This document shows, piece after piece, positions 45,057-55,284 of a stretch of DNA of 64,000 nt. Source of the DNA: Marinobacter goseongensis (lineage in GTDB: Bacteria > Pseudomonadota > Gammaproteobacteria > Pseudomonadales > Oleiphilaceae); assembly GCF_023156235.1 (NCBI RefSeq), contig NZ_JAKZAI010000001.1, positions 1 to 64,000 of the forward strand. Reading direction: 5' to 3'. The position numbers were made by a program, and so were the translations under genes. The notes beneath the pieces were generated by a model that did no database searches, was not told where the DNA came from, and saw only the letters and a list, made by a program, of their open reading frames with translations. The stretch's first letter is position 1, and each line of letters begins with the position of its first letter.

Positions 45057-46898
45057 TCACGGTACCGCTTCCGCATCGGTTAGCGCGACGCGATCTCTTC
45101 CGGAGGCCTTGGCCTGATACAGGGCTTCGTCTGCCCGTCGGAACAGCTCCTGATCGAGCTCAGCTGGATCCAGTCGTGCCACGCCGGCGCTCAAGGTAAT
45201 GATGACCTCGGAACCGTCCTCCGCATTGATGGGAGTGTGGCGCATGTCATCGAGGATGTCCTGGCACACGCGGCAAGCACCCTCGCTGTCGGTGCCCGGT
45301 AACAGCAGAGCGAACTCCTCGCCGCCGAACCGGATCACCACGTCCCGAGGCCGTTTGACGTGTTGGCTCAGAATGTCGGCAATGCGCTGCAGGCACAGGT
45401 CACCGAAGCTGTGACCATAGGTGTCGTTGATGCGCTTGAAATGATCCGCGTCAATCAGCGCCAACGTCAGGGGCTGGCTGGTGCGGCGCGCTTCAGCGCA
45501 CAGTTCCGGGAGGATATTGTCCAAGTGGCGCCGATTGTACAGGCCGGTGAGGGCATCATTGAGGCTCAGGGTGGCGAGTTTGCGGTTGGCCCTTTCCAGT
45601 TCCCGCATCGTGTTACGCAACTGAGCCGTGCGTTCATGCACCTTGATTTCCAGTTCGCTGCGGGCGTTGTGCTCCACATCCAGCAGTTTCTGGTTCAACA
45701 GCCGCCAACGCTGCACCATAGCGTAGTTCAGCAAAATCACCTGAGCGCCGATGGCGGTCAGCATGAAGAACTCGCGGGCCAGGAAATCGGCCAGGTATCC
45801 GAATGCCGCGAGTGCATAGATCAGCGCGCCGACCAGCATTACCGACCAGGCAAGCACGTACCAAAGTGCTGGCAGGTAGCCCTGCCGCCAGCGCAGAACG
45901 CCAATCACAAACAGGCTGCCGATCACCGTGAGGGCGAGGGTGGTATTGAGCAAAATAGAGCGGTTGTAGGGCAACATGAAGGTGACGACCAGCAGCACCG
46001 CAGATGCCCAGGCCTGAGCTCGCAAAGTGGTGGCGGCCAGTGTGTCCGGAGCGATTTCCAGGAAGGAGCGGCCGAACAGGGTCATGGCCAGGGCGCACAC
46101 CGCGATCAGCAATGGGATGGAAGTATTGGCGAAGCCGGTGCTGTCTGGCCAGAAGTACTGATTTGCAAAGCCGCCCATGGCAAACAGGAACAGCCCCATG
46201 GTGGCCATGTAGAAGGCGTTGTGAAAGTAATACACCGTTCCCGAGCTGAAAAACAGCAGCAGGTTAAAGACAGCGAATACCAACAGGGCTCCGTAGAAAA
46301 GCCCGTGGGTCAGAGTCAGGTGGTTGCTGTCGGCTACCATGGTGTCGGGAGTTTCCAGAGACAGTGGAACGTTGAGGGCGCCGCTGCTCTGAATCCTCAG
46401 GGTGATACCCTAGGACTCACCGGTATTCAGCGTGACGGGCAGCAGGAAATACCGGTAATCTATGCCCCGCGACAGGAACGGGTATTGGTCACCGGTGGTT
46501 AGCGAGGTGGTCCGTTCGGCGCCGGTCTGCCAGAAGGTGACTTCATCAAGCAGCGGATAGTTCAGCTTCAGATACCAGAAGCCCTGTGATGCGCCGGAAT
46601 TGGTCAGGTGCAGGTGCACCCAGTACACCGAATCGGTATGAGTAAACACCAGGTCATGGCCGCGGGCCTCCTGCCACTCCATGGATGCGGGCAGCTCGTC
46701 CGGGCTGGCCGCCCGATGCGCGGGATCGTCGGGCGCTGCGGCATGAAAACAGACGTGATTCATCAATCGTTCCCGCTGCGCGGCATCGCTGGCGTCCAGA
46801 ACGGGGCAGGGGCTGCCAGGGTGCGCTTCCAGTGTCATGGGCATGCCCGACAGCACAGCAAGCGCCAACACGGTGAAGGTGCGCAGGTAAAGCAACAT
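45057..46898 (-). pseudogene. 7TMR-DISM diguanylate cyclase interrupted by an in-frame amber codon
   Basis: The single reading frame from ATG 46898 would encode 613 residues but has TAG at codon 163 (46410-46412). Before it are a signal peptide and most of a 7TMR-DISM extracellular domain (SVYWVHLHLTNSG, GFWYLKLNYP, YRYFLLPVTLNTGES). After it the same frame continues with GITLRIQSSGALNVPLSLE, seven transmembrane helices, a coiled coil and a GGDEF domain. The motif is GGEEF (codons 525-529), with the I-site RPRD upstream. A single substitution explains the stop. The cyclase part could still be made from ATG 46340, by suppression, or the base could be a sequencing error. Confidence 0.85.
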
Positions 46899-47016
46899 GA
46901 ACGAATTCCTGCAAAAAAAGAAGTCTGTCAGTGTAACGCCCGACGGCGCGGCGCATTGTTAAACAGTTTCAAATTCTCGACGGTTTCCGTGACGGATGTC
47001 GTAAAAAAGGTGATTC

Positions 47017-48093
47017 ATGGAGTACGTGATCTTGTTCTGTCGGCCGGGGTTTGAAACCGAGGCTGGCCGCGAAATGACCGATGCCGCAGCAGAAAAAGGC
47101 GTTTTCGGTTACTTTCAGCCCTCCGGCAGCCATGGCTACCTGACGTTTTTCCTGACCGGCCCCGAGGGCGCGACCACGCTGATGCAGCGTCTTAGCCTCG
47201 ATGAACTGGTGTTTGTCAGGGACTGGTTCATCGGTTTGGCCGATGTTGAATTGCCGCCGGAGGATCGTGTTGGAGCCATCTCAGAGGCCTTGAGGTCAGT
47301 AGCATCCGGTTTTCCCAACTGCGCCCGGGTGGACGTGCGCTTGCCGGAGAATAACGCCGATCGGGATCTGGGGAACTTTGCCCGCAAGTGGGTGGCGCCG
47401 CTATCGAAGGGGTTGCGGGGTGCCGGTCTGCTGAAACCCGATGCCAACGCGTCTGCCCCGGCCCGGCTCGATATTCTTCTGACCGGTTTTCAGCGGGCTC
47501 TGGTAGGCATCAGCCTGTCAGATAACCGTGCGCGTTACGCTGGCGGTATCGCCCGGTTGCGGTTTCCGGCCTCGGCTCCAAGCCGCTCAACGTTGAAACT
47601 GGAAGAAGCCTGGAAAGTGTTTTTGCCGCCAGACCGGGTACTGGACTATCTGGGCGGTGGCAAGCGTGCGGTGGATCTGGGTGCGGCGCCAGGTGGCTGG
47701 ACGTGGCAATTGGTGAATCAGGGGATGATGGTCACCGCCGTCGACAACGGCCCGATGAACGCCGAATTGATGGCGTCGGGGCAGGTCGAGCATATGGAAG
47801 CGGACGGCTATTTCTGGAAACCGAAAAGCCCGGTGGACTGGATGGTGTGTGACATTGTTGACCACCCGCGCCGGAGCTCCCACATGGCGGTTGACTGGCT
47901 CAAAAGTGGCCTCTGTCGGTTTACCATCTTCAACCTCAAGCTGCCCATGAAGAAACGCTACGAGGAGTGGCTGATTTGCCGCGAGATCATCGAGAGCGCG
48001 CTGGCGGAGAGCGATCAGAGGTTCCGCCTCCGGGCTCGGCACCTGTATCACGACCGGGAAGAGATTACCTGCTTTGTGGAGCGGTTGGGGTGA
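47017..48093 (+). CDS. rlmM: 23S rRNA 2'-O-methyltransferase RlmM
   Basis: 358 residues. An N-terminal THUMP-like RNA-binding part (about 1-180) precedes a Rossmann methyltransferase with SAM motif AVDLGAAPGGWTWQL. Catalytic residues fall in CDIVDHPRR and FNLKLPMKKRYEEW, a K-D-K-E-type set. RlmM methylates C2498 of 23S rRNA before the large subunit is assembled. An AAGGTG site precedes the ATG. Divergent from the broken cyclase gene. Confidence 0.95.
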   Translation: MEYVILFCRPGFETEAGREMTDAAAEKGVFGYFQPSGSHGYLTFFLTGPEGATTLMQRLSLDELVFVRDWFIGLADVELPPEDRVGAISEALRSVASGFPNCARVDVRLPENNADRDLGNFARKWVAPLSKGLRGAGLLKPDANASAPARLDILLTGFQRALVGISLSDNRARYAGGIARLRFPASAPSRSTLKLEEAWKVFLPPDRVLDYLGGGKRAVDLGAAPGGWTWQLVNQGMMVTAVDNGPMNAELMASGQVEHMEADGYFWKPKSPVDWMVCDIVDHPRRSSHMAVDWLKSGLCRFTIFNLKLPMKKRYEEWLICREIIESALAESDQRFRLRARHLYHDREEITCFVERLG

Positions 48094-48110
48094 GGCGGAA
48101 ACCCGAGCGG

Positions 48111-48395
48111 TCAGCTCTGTGTGAGCACGGTAATGGCTTCGTCCCGGTCCATCATTGGCTGAAGTTCTGTGAGCAGGCCTTTCCGCTCCTCGGAGTGATA
48201 CCACTGGTCCCAGTCGGCTTCGGAGCGCCAGTTTGCCAGGGTAAGCCGATGGTTCGGGTCGTGGGCGTCCACCAGGGTCTCCCCGGAGATGAATCCGGGC
48301 GCGCTGACGGCCTGTTGCAACACCTTGCGTGACCGTTCTTCGTAGGCCGATTCCAGCGATTCAGCAACGTGACGTTCAATCAGTACCCGGATCAT
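48111..48395 (-). CDS. Antibiotic biosynthesis monooxygenase (ABM) domain protein
   Basis: 94 residues of dimeric ferredoxin-like fold. The ABM pattern is visible: VLIERHVAESLESAYEERSRKVLQQAVSAPGFISGETLVDAHDP and ANWRSEADWDQWYHSEER. Such small proteins include quinol monooxygenases and heme-degrading enzymes. No residue here decides the role. GAGG lies six bases before the ATG. The convergent neighbour is rlmM. Confidence 0.83.
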   Translation of the reverse strand: MIRVLIERHVAESLESAYEERSRKVLQQAVSAPGFISGETLVDAHDPNHRLTLANWRSEADWDQWYHSEERKGLLTELQPMMDRDEAITVLTQS

Positions 48396-48484
48396 TGTTT
48401 ACCTCGTAACATTTTGACAGCTATAAACAGTAATTTAGCATGTATTTCCAGAAACGCAGTGATTCCCCTGACGGAGATTCGGTA

Positions 48485-48724
48485 TTGGACACGACAAAAT
48501 TTGACGGAGAACTCGACGCACGCGGGCTGTACTGCCCGGAACCGGTGATGATGCTCCACAACCGCATCAACGATGTGCCGGTGGGCGGCGTGCTCAAAGT
48601 AATCGCCACGGACCCATCCACAACCCGGGACATTCCACGATTCTGTCAGTTCCTCAATCACGCCCTCCTGCATACCGAGGAATCCGGCAAGGAATTCCTC
48701 TACTTCATACGTCGAGGGAGCTGA
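48485..48724 (+). CDS. tusA: Sulfur carrier protein TusA
   Basis: 79 residues from a TTG start (48485), preceded by GGAG at the right distance. The ATG at 48440 would add 15 residues, lacks a ribosome site and exceeds the family length. The persulfide Cys lies in [30 protein letters not shown] is the second signature. TusA relays sulfur from IscS to TusBCD/MnmA for tRNA 2-thiouridine and to molybdenum cofactor synthesis. Its last 20 bases overlap convergent dsbD. Confidence 0.9.
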   Translation: MDTTKFDGELDARGLYCPEPVMMLHNRINDVPVGGVLKVIATDPSTTRDIPRFCQFLNHALLHTEESGKEFLYFIRRGS

Positions 48725-50591
48725 GGTGCCGTAGAAATTCGTCGCGGTCCATCTCTCCCAGAACGCGGGCTCCCGGCAGCTCCTCACCGTCCCGACCAAA
48801 GAACAGGATGGCTGGTGGGCCAAATAGCCCGAGCTCGTCCAGCAAGGCCTGCTGAGCGGTCGTATTGTCCGTCATGTCGATCTGCAGCAGCGTATAGGGT
48901 GCCAGGGCATCGATCACGTCAGCGGCACTGAATACGTTGCGTTCCATCACCTTGCAGGAGATGCACCAGTCGGCGTAGAAATCCAGCATCACCGGCTGGC
49001 GGTTGCGGCGGGCCTGCGTCATCAGATCCCGGATCTGGTCCGGCGATCCCACCCTCTGGAAGCTCGCATGCTCCGCGGCGTTGCTACCGGAGACAACGGT
49101 CTTCGCGGTGTAAGGCGCCAACGGCTGCAGTGGGTCAGTCGCGCCTCCGATGGCTCCTGCCAGCAGCGCCAGGCCGTAGGCAAACATCACCAGGCCGGCG
49201 CCTTTGCGGGTGCGCTCCCAGCCGGCTTTTGCCGCATCGAAGGCGCCCAGTTGAACGCCGGTGATCGCCACCAGCAGGCCCCACAATGTCAGTGCCAGCC
49301 AAGCGGGTACCAGGCGTTCAATCAGCCAGATGGCAACCGCCAGCAGCATGACACCGTAGAACGCCTTGACCACGTTCATCCATGGCCCGGTTGACGGCAA
49401 CAGCTTGCGCCCGCCGATGGCAACCAGAATCAAGGGTATGCCCATGCCAAGGCCCAGTGAGAACAGAGCCATGCCGCCAACCACAGCGTCCTGTGTGGTG
49501 CTGATGTACAGCAGGCTGCCGGCCAGAGGTGCCGATACACAGGGCGAAACAATCAGTGCGGACAACGCGCCGATACCGAAGATACCCGCAACACGAGTGC
49601 CGGTCAGTCGGTGGCTGGCGTCGTTCAGCGGCTCACGGATGAAACGGGGAAGCTGGATGTCGAACAGGTTGAACATGGACAGCGCGAAGAGCGCGAACAG
49701 GGCGGCAAATACCCCCAGCACCCACGGGGATTGCAGCTGGGCCTGAAGGTTGAAGCTGGCGCCGAGCAATCCGGTGATCACTCCGGCGGCGGCGTAGGTC
49801 AGTGCCATGCCAAGCACATAGCTGCCGGACAGCATCAGGGCCTGCCCCGTGGAGCGGGTATTGCGGCCAGAAACCAGGGCGGAGATGATTGGCACCATGG
49901 GCAGCACGCAGGGGGTGAAAGTCAGGCCCAGTCCGAGCAACAGAAAAACCGCCGCAATCGCCAGGGTGGACTGTTCGGACAGGAAGCCCGCCAGCCCGGT
50001 GGCAGATTGGGGATTGAGGTCCGACGGGCTGGCGTTGCCGGGCGCGGACGTTGGGGATGTCTGCACCGCCGCAGTCTCACGGTCGTCTCCGCTGCCCGGA
50101 TAGTAGAGCACGGTCCGAGTCTGGGGCGGGTAACACAGGCCCGCTTCCGCACAACCCTGATAGGTCACCTCCAGCTCCGCCTCCCGGACGCCGTCCGGCA
50201 GGCTCACGGGTACCCGGGCTTCGACCGGATCGTAGAACACCGTCATAATCCCGAAGTACTCGTCCTCGGTGGTGGTGCCTTGCAACGAGAACTCGGGTTC
50301 ACCCAGAGTGACCCCTTTTGTCAGGGGGGTAACCGATACGCGGGATTTGTAGAGATAGTGATCCGGTGCAATATTCCAGGACAGGACCACGCTGCCGGCG
50401 TCTGTGGCGTAGTTAAAGGGCAGGGCTTCATCTACGGCAAGAAAGTCGCCACTGTTGCCAAACAATGGGTTCCCGGAACTGCCCAACCCCCAGGCCGACG
50501 CGGATAACAGAACCAGCAACAGCGCCAGAATGTGGCGGCTGGCCAGAAAGGTCTCGGACATACGTCGAGCGGGTTTGGCAAACTCGGTCAT
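48705..50591 (-). CDS. dsbD: Thiol:disulfide interchange protein DsbD
   Basis: About 628 residues from ATG 50591. A signal peptide (about 12-35) is followed by a periplasmic alpha domain whose Cys pair lies in [13 protein letters not shown]. Eight transmembrane helices follow, with conserved Cys in [12 protein letters not shown] and [12 protein letters not shown]. The C-terminal thioredoxin domain has [11 protein letters not shown]. DsbD moves reducing power from cytosolic thioredoxin to DsbC, CcmG and similar periplasmic partners, which fits the cytochrome c-rich neighbourhood. The start is uncertain (50561 is possible). Confidence 0.95.
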   Translation of the reverse strand: MTEFAKPARRMSETFLASRHILALLLVLLSASAWGLGSSGNPLFGNSGDFLAVDEALPFNYATDAGSVVLSWNIAPDHYLYKSRVSVTPLTKGVTLGEPEFSLQGTTTEDEYFGIMTVFYDPVEARVPVSLPDGVREAELEVTYQGCAEAGLCYPPQTRTVLYYPGSGDDRETAAVQTSPTSAPGNASPSDLNPQSATGLAGFLSEQSTLAIAAVFLLLGLGLTFTPCVLPMVPIISALVSGRNTRSTGQALMLSGSYVLGMALTYAAAGVITGLLGASFNLQAQLQSPWVLGVFAALFALFALSMFNLFDIQLPRFIREPLNDASHRLTGTRVAGIFGIGALSALIVSPCVSAPLAGSLLYISTTQDAVVGGMALFSLGLGMGIPLILVAIGGRKLLPSTGPWMNVVKAFYGVMLLAVAIWLIERLVPAWLALTLWGLLVAITGVQLGAFDAAKAGWERTRKGAGLVMFAYGLALLAGAIGGATDPLQPLAPYTAKTVVSGSNAAEHASFQRVGSPDQIRDLMTQARRNRQPVMLDFYADWCISCKVMERNVFSAADVIDALAPYTLLQIDMTDNTTAQQALLDELGLFGPPAILFFGRDGEELPGARVLGEMDRDEFLRHLSSLDV

Positions 50592-50741
50592 AATGACTAT
50601 CGGATCCTGAGTGTTTCTGTCTTGGCTCACGGGACTGATGCAGCGCGTCCGGACAACCTCTGTCAGGAAGCAATGGACACCCCCGGCACCCTAAAGTTCC
50701 CTCTGGTATTGCGGGATTTAAAGTCGCACAATAGCGTCCCA

Positions 50742-51320
50742 ATGACGCACAATCCAGACGATCTTATCATGCTGTTCAATGACTTGTTCCTGGAATCCAG
50801 CCGGACGATCCTGGTCAGAGGCAGTGATGAACCCGAATATCTGCCGGCTACGGAAGCCGGTGGCGCTGCACAGATTATTTTTGCACACGGTTATTTCGCC
50901 AGCGCCCTGCATGAGATCAGTCATTGGTGTATTGCCGGCGCGCACCGCCGAACGCTGCCGGACTATGGTTACTGGTACTGCCCTGACGGCCGCACTGCCG
51001 GTCAGCAGAAGGCTTTCGAACAGGCGGAGGTAAAGCCTCAGGCGCTTGAATGGCTGTTTGCCGTCGCTGCAGGGTCCCGCTTTCACATCAGCGTGGACAA
51101 CCTCTCCGGAGGCGGAGCCGCCGATGAATCCGGCTTTCGCCGCAAGGTGCGTGCGCGGGCCAATCATTACCTCGAGCATGGGATGCCGGCTCGCGCGCGG
51201 GCATTCTTTGACACGCTCAGGTCATTTTACGGAACCGGGGAAACGTTTGAACACGCCTGGCAAGAAGAGTCCCGGCGCATACTTTCTCACGCTCCTGATA
51301 CAGACATAAAGGAAGACTGA
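50742..51320 (+). CDS. epmC: Elongation factor P hydroxylase EpmC
   Basis: 192 residues. The open frame continues 70 codons upstream, but similarity to E. coli EpmC begins at MTHNPDDLIMLFNDLF. The strongly conserved IIFAHGYFASALHEISHWCIAG metal-binding block and GYWYCPDGR, EVKPQALEWLFAVAAG are present. EpmC hydroxylates the beta-lysylated Lys of EF-P made by EpmA/EpmB; those genes are not in this window. No ribosome site was seen. Divergent from dsbD, and rhlB follows immediately. Confidence 0.93.
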   Translation: MTHNPDDLIMLFNDLFLESSRTILVRGSDEPEYLPATEAGGAAQIIFAHGYFASALHEISHWCIAGAHRRTLPDYGYWYCPDGRTAGQQKAFEQAEVKPQALEWLFAVAAGSRFHISVDNLSGGGAADESGFRRKVRARANHYLEHGMPARARAFFDTLRSFYGTGETFEHAWQEESRRILSHAPDTDIKED

Positions 51321-51326
51321 TTGCCT

Positions 51327-52622
51327 ATGACATCTGAATCCCACGACACCAGCAAACCGTTGTTCAAGGATCTTAATCTGGACCAACGCCTGCTGGATGC
51401 CATCACAGATATCGGTTTTGAATACTGCACCCCGATCCAGGCCGAAACCCTGCCGTTTACCCTGGCGTGCCAGGATCTGATCGGGCAGGCCCAGACCGGC
51501 ACCGGTAAAACCGCGGCATTCCTGATTACCGCGATCCAGAGCATGCTGGAAACTCCGGTGCCGGAAAAAGACCGCTTTGCCTCCGAGCCGCGCGTGCTTG
51601 CTCTGGCGCCGACTCGTGAACTGGCCATGCAGATTGCCAAGGATGCCGAGCAGTTGTGCGGTTACACCGGCCACAACGTGGTCACGGTGGTCGGTGGCAT
51701 GAACTACGACAAGCAGCGAGATCAGCTGCAGAACGAAATTGTCGACATTCTGGTAGCAACCCCCGGCCGCCTGATTGACTTCCTGGGCTCCCAGGACGTT
51801 TTTCTTGATCAGCTGGATATTCTCATTCTCGACGAGGCGGATCGGATGCTCGACATGGGCTTCATTCCCGACGTCAAACGCATCATCCGCAAGTGCACGC
51901 CGAAAGAGGAGCGCCAGACCCTGCTGTTCAGCGCCACCTTCAATCAGGATGTGCTCAATCTGGCGTCCATGTGGACCCAGAGCGCCGAGTTTGTGGAAAT
52001 CGAACCGGAGCAGAAGACCGCCGAACGCGTCGAGCAGACCGTTTACCTGGTGGGAGAGGATGAGAAGCTGCCAGTGCTGGTGAACTATCTCAAACGTCCG
52101 GAGGTCGAGAAGGCCATTGTGTTTGCCAACCGTCGGGATCAATGCCGGGATCTGGATGAGGATCTCCGCAACCAGGGCGTGAAAGTTGCCCTGATGTCCG
52201 GCGAGATTGCCCAGAACAAGCGCTTGAAAACCCTTGAACAGTTCAAGCGTGGCGACATCCAGGTGCTGGTGGCTACCGACGTGGCCGGTCGCGGCATTCA
52301 CGTCAACGGCGTGACCCATGTTTTCAACTACAATCTTCCGGAGAACGCAGAAGACTACGTTCATCGCATTGGCCGGACCGGGCGCGCGGGCAAGACCGGC
52401 GTGTCGGTCAGCTTCGCCAGCGAGGACGATGCCTTCTCACTGCCGGCGATTGAGTCCTACATCAGTCAGAAGCTGAAAACTGCGGTGCCTGATGAGGAGC
52501 TGTCGGTGACCATGCCGAATGCTCCGATCACCAGAAAGCGTGGCGGGCGCCGGCCACAGGGCAACCGCAGCCAGGGTGGACGAGGGCAGGGCGGCCGCCC
52601 GCCGCGTCAGCGCAGGAACTAA
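51327..52622 (+). CDS. rhlB: ATP-dependent RNA helicase RhlB
   Basis: 431 residues. DEAD-box core motifs are all present: Q-motif region CTPIQAETLPF, Walker A AQTGTGKT, LDEADRMLDMGF, LFSATF, VATDVAGRG and HRIGRTGRAG. The segments EIEPEQKT and YHNLP-type FNYNLPENAEDYVHRIG align with E. coli RhlB, the degradosome helicase. The tail from about 405 is Arg/Gly/Gln-rich, a probable RNA- or RNase E-binding region. A TTG at 51321 is an alternative start with better spacing to the GGAAG site. Confidence 0.9.
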   Translation: MTSESHDTSKPLFKDLNLDQRLLDAITDIGFEYCTPIQAETLPFTLACQDLIGQAQTGTGKTAAFLITAIQSMLETPVPEKDRFASEPRVLALAPTRELAMQIAKDAEQLCGYTGHNVVTVVGGMNYDKQRDQLQNEIVDILVATPGRLIDFLGSQDVFLDQLDILILDEADRMLDMGFIPDVKRIIRKCTPKEERQTLLFSATFNQDVLNLASMWTQSAEFVEIEPEQKTAERVEQTVYLVGEDEKLPVLVNYLKRPEVEKAIVFANRRDQCRDLDEDLRNQGVKVALMSGEIAQNKRLKTLEQFKRGDIQVLVATDVAGRGIHVNGVTHVFNYNLPENAEDYVHRIGRTGRAGKTGVSVSFASEDDAFSLPAIESYISQKLKTAVPDEELSVTMPNAPITRKRGGRRPQGNRSQGGRGQGGRPPRQRRN

Positions 52623-52643
52623 AAGAGGCGAACAGTTCAGACC

Positions 52644-53798
52644 ATGTTGATCGTAGCGGACGAAAACATTCCCCTGCTGGAGTCCTTTTTCGGGGATATC
52701 GGCACCATTCGCCGGGTGTCCGGTCGCACCGTGTCTCCCGAGGACGTCAACGATGCGGATATCCTGCTGGTCAGGTCCGTGACCCGGGTCAATGAAGCGT
52801 TGCTGAAAGACAGCCGAGTCCGATACGTGGGAACCTCCACCATCGGCACCGATCACGTCGATCTGCCTTGGCTCGAATCTCGTGGTATTGCCTTTTCCGC
52901 AGCGCCGGGCTGCAATGCCAACAGTGTCGCCGAGTATGTGCTGTCGGTGCTGTCGCTGTATGCCGAACAGCAGGGGCTGGACGACTGGGAGACCCTCAGT
53001 GTCGGCATTGTAGGTGCCGGCAATGTGGGCAGTGAACTGGCGCGTAAGCTGGATAAGCTCGGCTTCACCGTGCGCCTGTGCGATCCGCCGCGGCAGGCGG
53101 TTGAAGGTGATGATAATGAGATGTTCTGCAGTCTGGACGAAGCACTGGAATGCGATGTTATTACCCTTCACACACCGTTGACCCGGGAATCCGCCCACCC
53201 CACATTTAACATGATCGATGCAGACAGACTGGCCAGGCTGACCGCCGGTCAGCTGCTGATCAACACCAGCCGTGGCGAGGTCATCGAATCGGCCGCGTTG
53301 CTGGAGCGGCTGCAAGCGCCGAACGCACCGACGGTGGTGCTGGATGTGTGGGAGCAGGAGCCGCGGGTGAATCCGCAGCTGGTTGACCGGGTCTGGCTGG
53401 CAACCCCGCACATTGCAGGCTACAGCCTCGAGGGTAAGGTGCAGGGCACCGAGATGGTGTATCAGTCTCTCTGCCGTTTCCTGGGCCTGCCGGCCCGTAA
53501 AAAGGCCGGGCAATATCTGCCAGAGCCTGCGCTCAGCAAACTCTGCTTCACCAGCGCGGCCGAGGAAATGGGGGCCGGAAATATTGCCATGCGCTCCTGT
53601 TATGACCCCCGCCGGGATGATGCCCGTCTGCGCCTGACCATGGACCTGCCGGTAGAGGAGCGGGGCACGGCGTTCGACCGTCTGCGCAAGAACTATCCGG
53701 TGCGGCGGGAGTTCTCGAGCGTCAAAATCCAGCTCAAAGGCACCAGCAAATCGCTCCAGGACACTTTTCGCGCCCTGGGCTTCAAGCTGAAAATCTGA
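52644..53798 (+). CDS. pdxB: Erythronate-4-phosphate dehydrogenase
   Basis: 384 residues, the family length. It is a D-hydroxyacid dehydrogenase that oxidises 4-phosphoerythronate in the DXP-dependent pyridoxal phosphate pathway. NAD motif VGIVGAGNVGSELARKL is near residue 120. The catalytic Arg (INTSRGEVIE), Glu and His (WLATPHIAGYSLEGK) are present. A C-terminal dimerisation domain distinguishes PdxB from SerA. It lies 21 bases after rhlB. Confidence 0.95.
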   Translation: MLIVADENIPLLESFFGDIGTIRRVSGRTVSPEDVNDADILLVRSVTRVNEALLKDSRVRYVGTSTIGTDHVDLPWLESRGIAFSAAPGCNANSVAEYVLSVLSLYAEQQGLDDWETLSVGIVGAGNVGSELARKLDKLGFTVRLCDPPRQAVEGDDNEMFCSLDEALECDVITLHTPLTRESAHPTFNMIDADRLARLTAGQLLINTSRGEVIESAALLERLQAPNAPTVVLDVWEQEPRVNPQLVDRVWLATPHIAGYSLEGKVQGTEMVYQSLCRFLGLPARKKAGQYLPEPALSKLCFTSAAEEMGAGNIAMRSCYDPRRDDARLRLTMDLPVEERGTAFDRLRKNYPVRREFSSVKIQLKGTSKSLQDTFRALGFKLKI

Positions 53799-54680
53799 TC
53801 AGAGGCTGGCCTGCTTCAAGGCTTCGATGCGCGCTTCCAGCGGTGGGTGGGTCATGAACAGCGCACTCAAGCCGGCCCGGGCACCGCGGTTGATGCCAAA
53901 CGCCTGCAGGCTGTCCGGCATCTGATCCGGTACCTCGCTCTCCTGTTTCAGTCTCGCCAGTGCGTTGATCATGGCGCCGCGCCCGGCCAGTTGGGCACCG
54001 GCGATGTCAGCGCGGAATTCCCGGCGGCGGGAGAACCAGAACACGATGGTGCTGGCGAGAATGCCCAGCACGATTTCCGCTGCGATGCTGACCACGAAGA
54101 AGCCGATACCGTGGCCACTCTCATTCTTGAACACGACCCGATCCACGAACGAGCCGATCACCCGGGATGCGAAGATCACGAAGGTGTTCACCACGCCCTG
54201 AATCAGCGCCAGGGTTATCATGTCACCGTTGGCCACATGGCCGATTTCATGGCCCAGCACCGCGCGGATCTCGTCCTTGTTGAATCGATGCAACAGGCCC
54301 TCGCTGACAGCCACGAGAGAATCGTTCTTGTTCCAGCCGGTGGCAAACGCGTTGGACTGGGAGGCGGGGAAGATCGCCACTTCCGGCATGCCAATGCCGG
54401 CATTCTTGGCCAGGTCGGCAACGGTATCCACCAGCCAGCGTTCAGCCGGTGTGCGTGGTGACTCGATAACCCGTGCTTTGGTGCTCCATTTGGCCATGGG
54501 TTTGGAGATCAGCAGCGATACGATAGCTCCGGCAAAGCCGAACACGGCTGCGAACGCGAGCAGTGAACCGTACTGAATACCATTCTGGGCAAGGTAGCTG
54601 TCCACGCCGAGAAGGCGCAGGGTAATGCTGGCTACAATAATGACCGCCAGGTTGGTGGCGAGAAACAGCAAGATACGCAT
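53799..54680 (-). CDS. htpX: Membrane zinc metalloprotease HtpX
   Basis: 293 residues from ATG 54680 ([10 protein letters not shown]), with AAGGA seven bases upstream, the same length as E. coli HtpX. Zinc motif HEIGH is at residues 144-148. The third ligand lies in [11 protein letters not shown]. Four hydrophobic segments place the active site on the cytoplasmic face, where it cleaves misfolded membrane proteins with FtsH. Its stop codon abuts that of convergent pdxB with no gap. Confidence 0.96.
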   Translation of the reverse strand: MRILLFLATNLAVIIVASITLRLLGVDSYLAQNGIQYGSLLAFAAVFGFAGAIVSLLISKPMAKWSTKARVIESPRTPAERWLVDTVADLAKNAGIGMPEVAIFPASQSNAFATGWNKNDSLVAVSEGLLHRFNKDEIRAVLGHEIGHVANGDMITLALIQGVVNTFVIFASRVIGSFVDRVVFKNESGHGIGFFVVSIAAEIVLGILASTIVFWFSRRREFRADIAGAQLAGRGAMINALARLKQESEVPDQMPDSLQAFGINRGARAGLSALFMTHPPLEARIEALKQASL

Positions 54681-54777
54681 TATCGGTTCCTTAAGTGAGT
54701 CATGTTCCACAATAGCGACATGTTACACCGACGTTATATGCGGCTTGTGGCGGTCGGTTCAAGCGGTTTACGCGGAT

Positions 54778-55272
54778 TTAATGATCGCCCCGGTTGCGGG
54801 GCTTCGCGGCCGTTTCGGTGCCAAAAAAAGTACCCTGCATCACTTGGGTGATGGTCGCGGAGCGGCCACTGCGCAGGGCGCTGCGGATAAGGTGCACGTG
54901 AGTAGACAGATCGTGCCTGACGGATGGGGGCAATACGGTCTGATCCTGTGGCGCAAGGGACTCCAGTAGGGCCAGTAATCCCGGGCAGGCCGGCATGCTC
55001 AGACGCACAAAGGCGTCGCGGGTCAGCACGGCCTGATCCAGAGCTTCCTGACGGATGGTGTCGACATAGCGCAACAGCCCTTCGTCTTCGAGCCAGAGCA
55101 GGGCGCCGAAACAGGCCATATGGCGCTTGCTGTGCAGGCCGAACTCATCGGGCTCGTCCGGCCCTGCGATGTCTTCAACAAACAGGTTGATGCGCCTGGG
55201 GAACGCGTTGTAAAGCTGAACCAGTGCAATGGCGGCGTCTTTGTAGAATTCCTCAACGTGAATATCAGCCAT
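54778..55272 (-). CDS. Conserved protein of unknown function
   Basis: 164 residues, soluble, no signal peptide and no motif I can name. It is acidic in the first half, with NAFPRRINLFVEDIAGPDEP and FGLHSKRHMACFGALLWLEDE looking like a conserved core. The last 15 residues are basic. The start lies 12 bases after the alaA stop, so the two are probably cotranscribed. I recall similar hypotheticals beside aminotransferases in Pseudomonas but cannot give a function. Confidence 0.75.
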   Translation of the reverse strand: MADIHVEEFYKDAAIALVQLYNAFPRRINLFVEDIAGPDEPDEFGLHSKRHMACFGALLWLEDEGLLRYVDTIRQEALDQAVLTRDAFVRLSMPACPGLLALLESLAPQDQTVLPPSVRHDLSTHVHLIRSALRSGRSATITQVMQGTFFGTETAAKPRNRGDH

Positions 55273-55284
55273 TTACCCCACCAA

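Noticed and set aside
45360..46502. 380-codon plus-strand frame opposite the diguanylate cyclase
   Set aside because: Antisense shadow of the broken cyclase gene. The minus strand carries the GGEEF and membrane segments.
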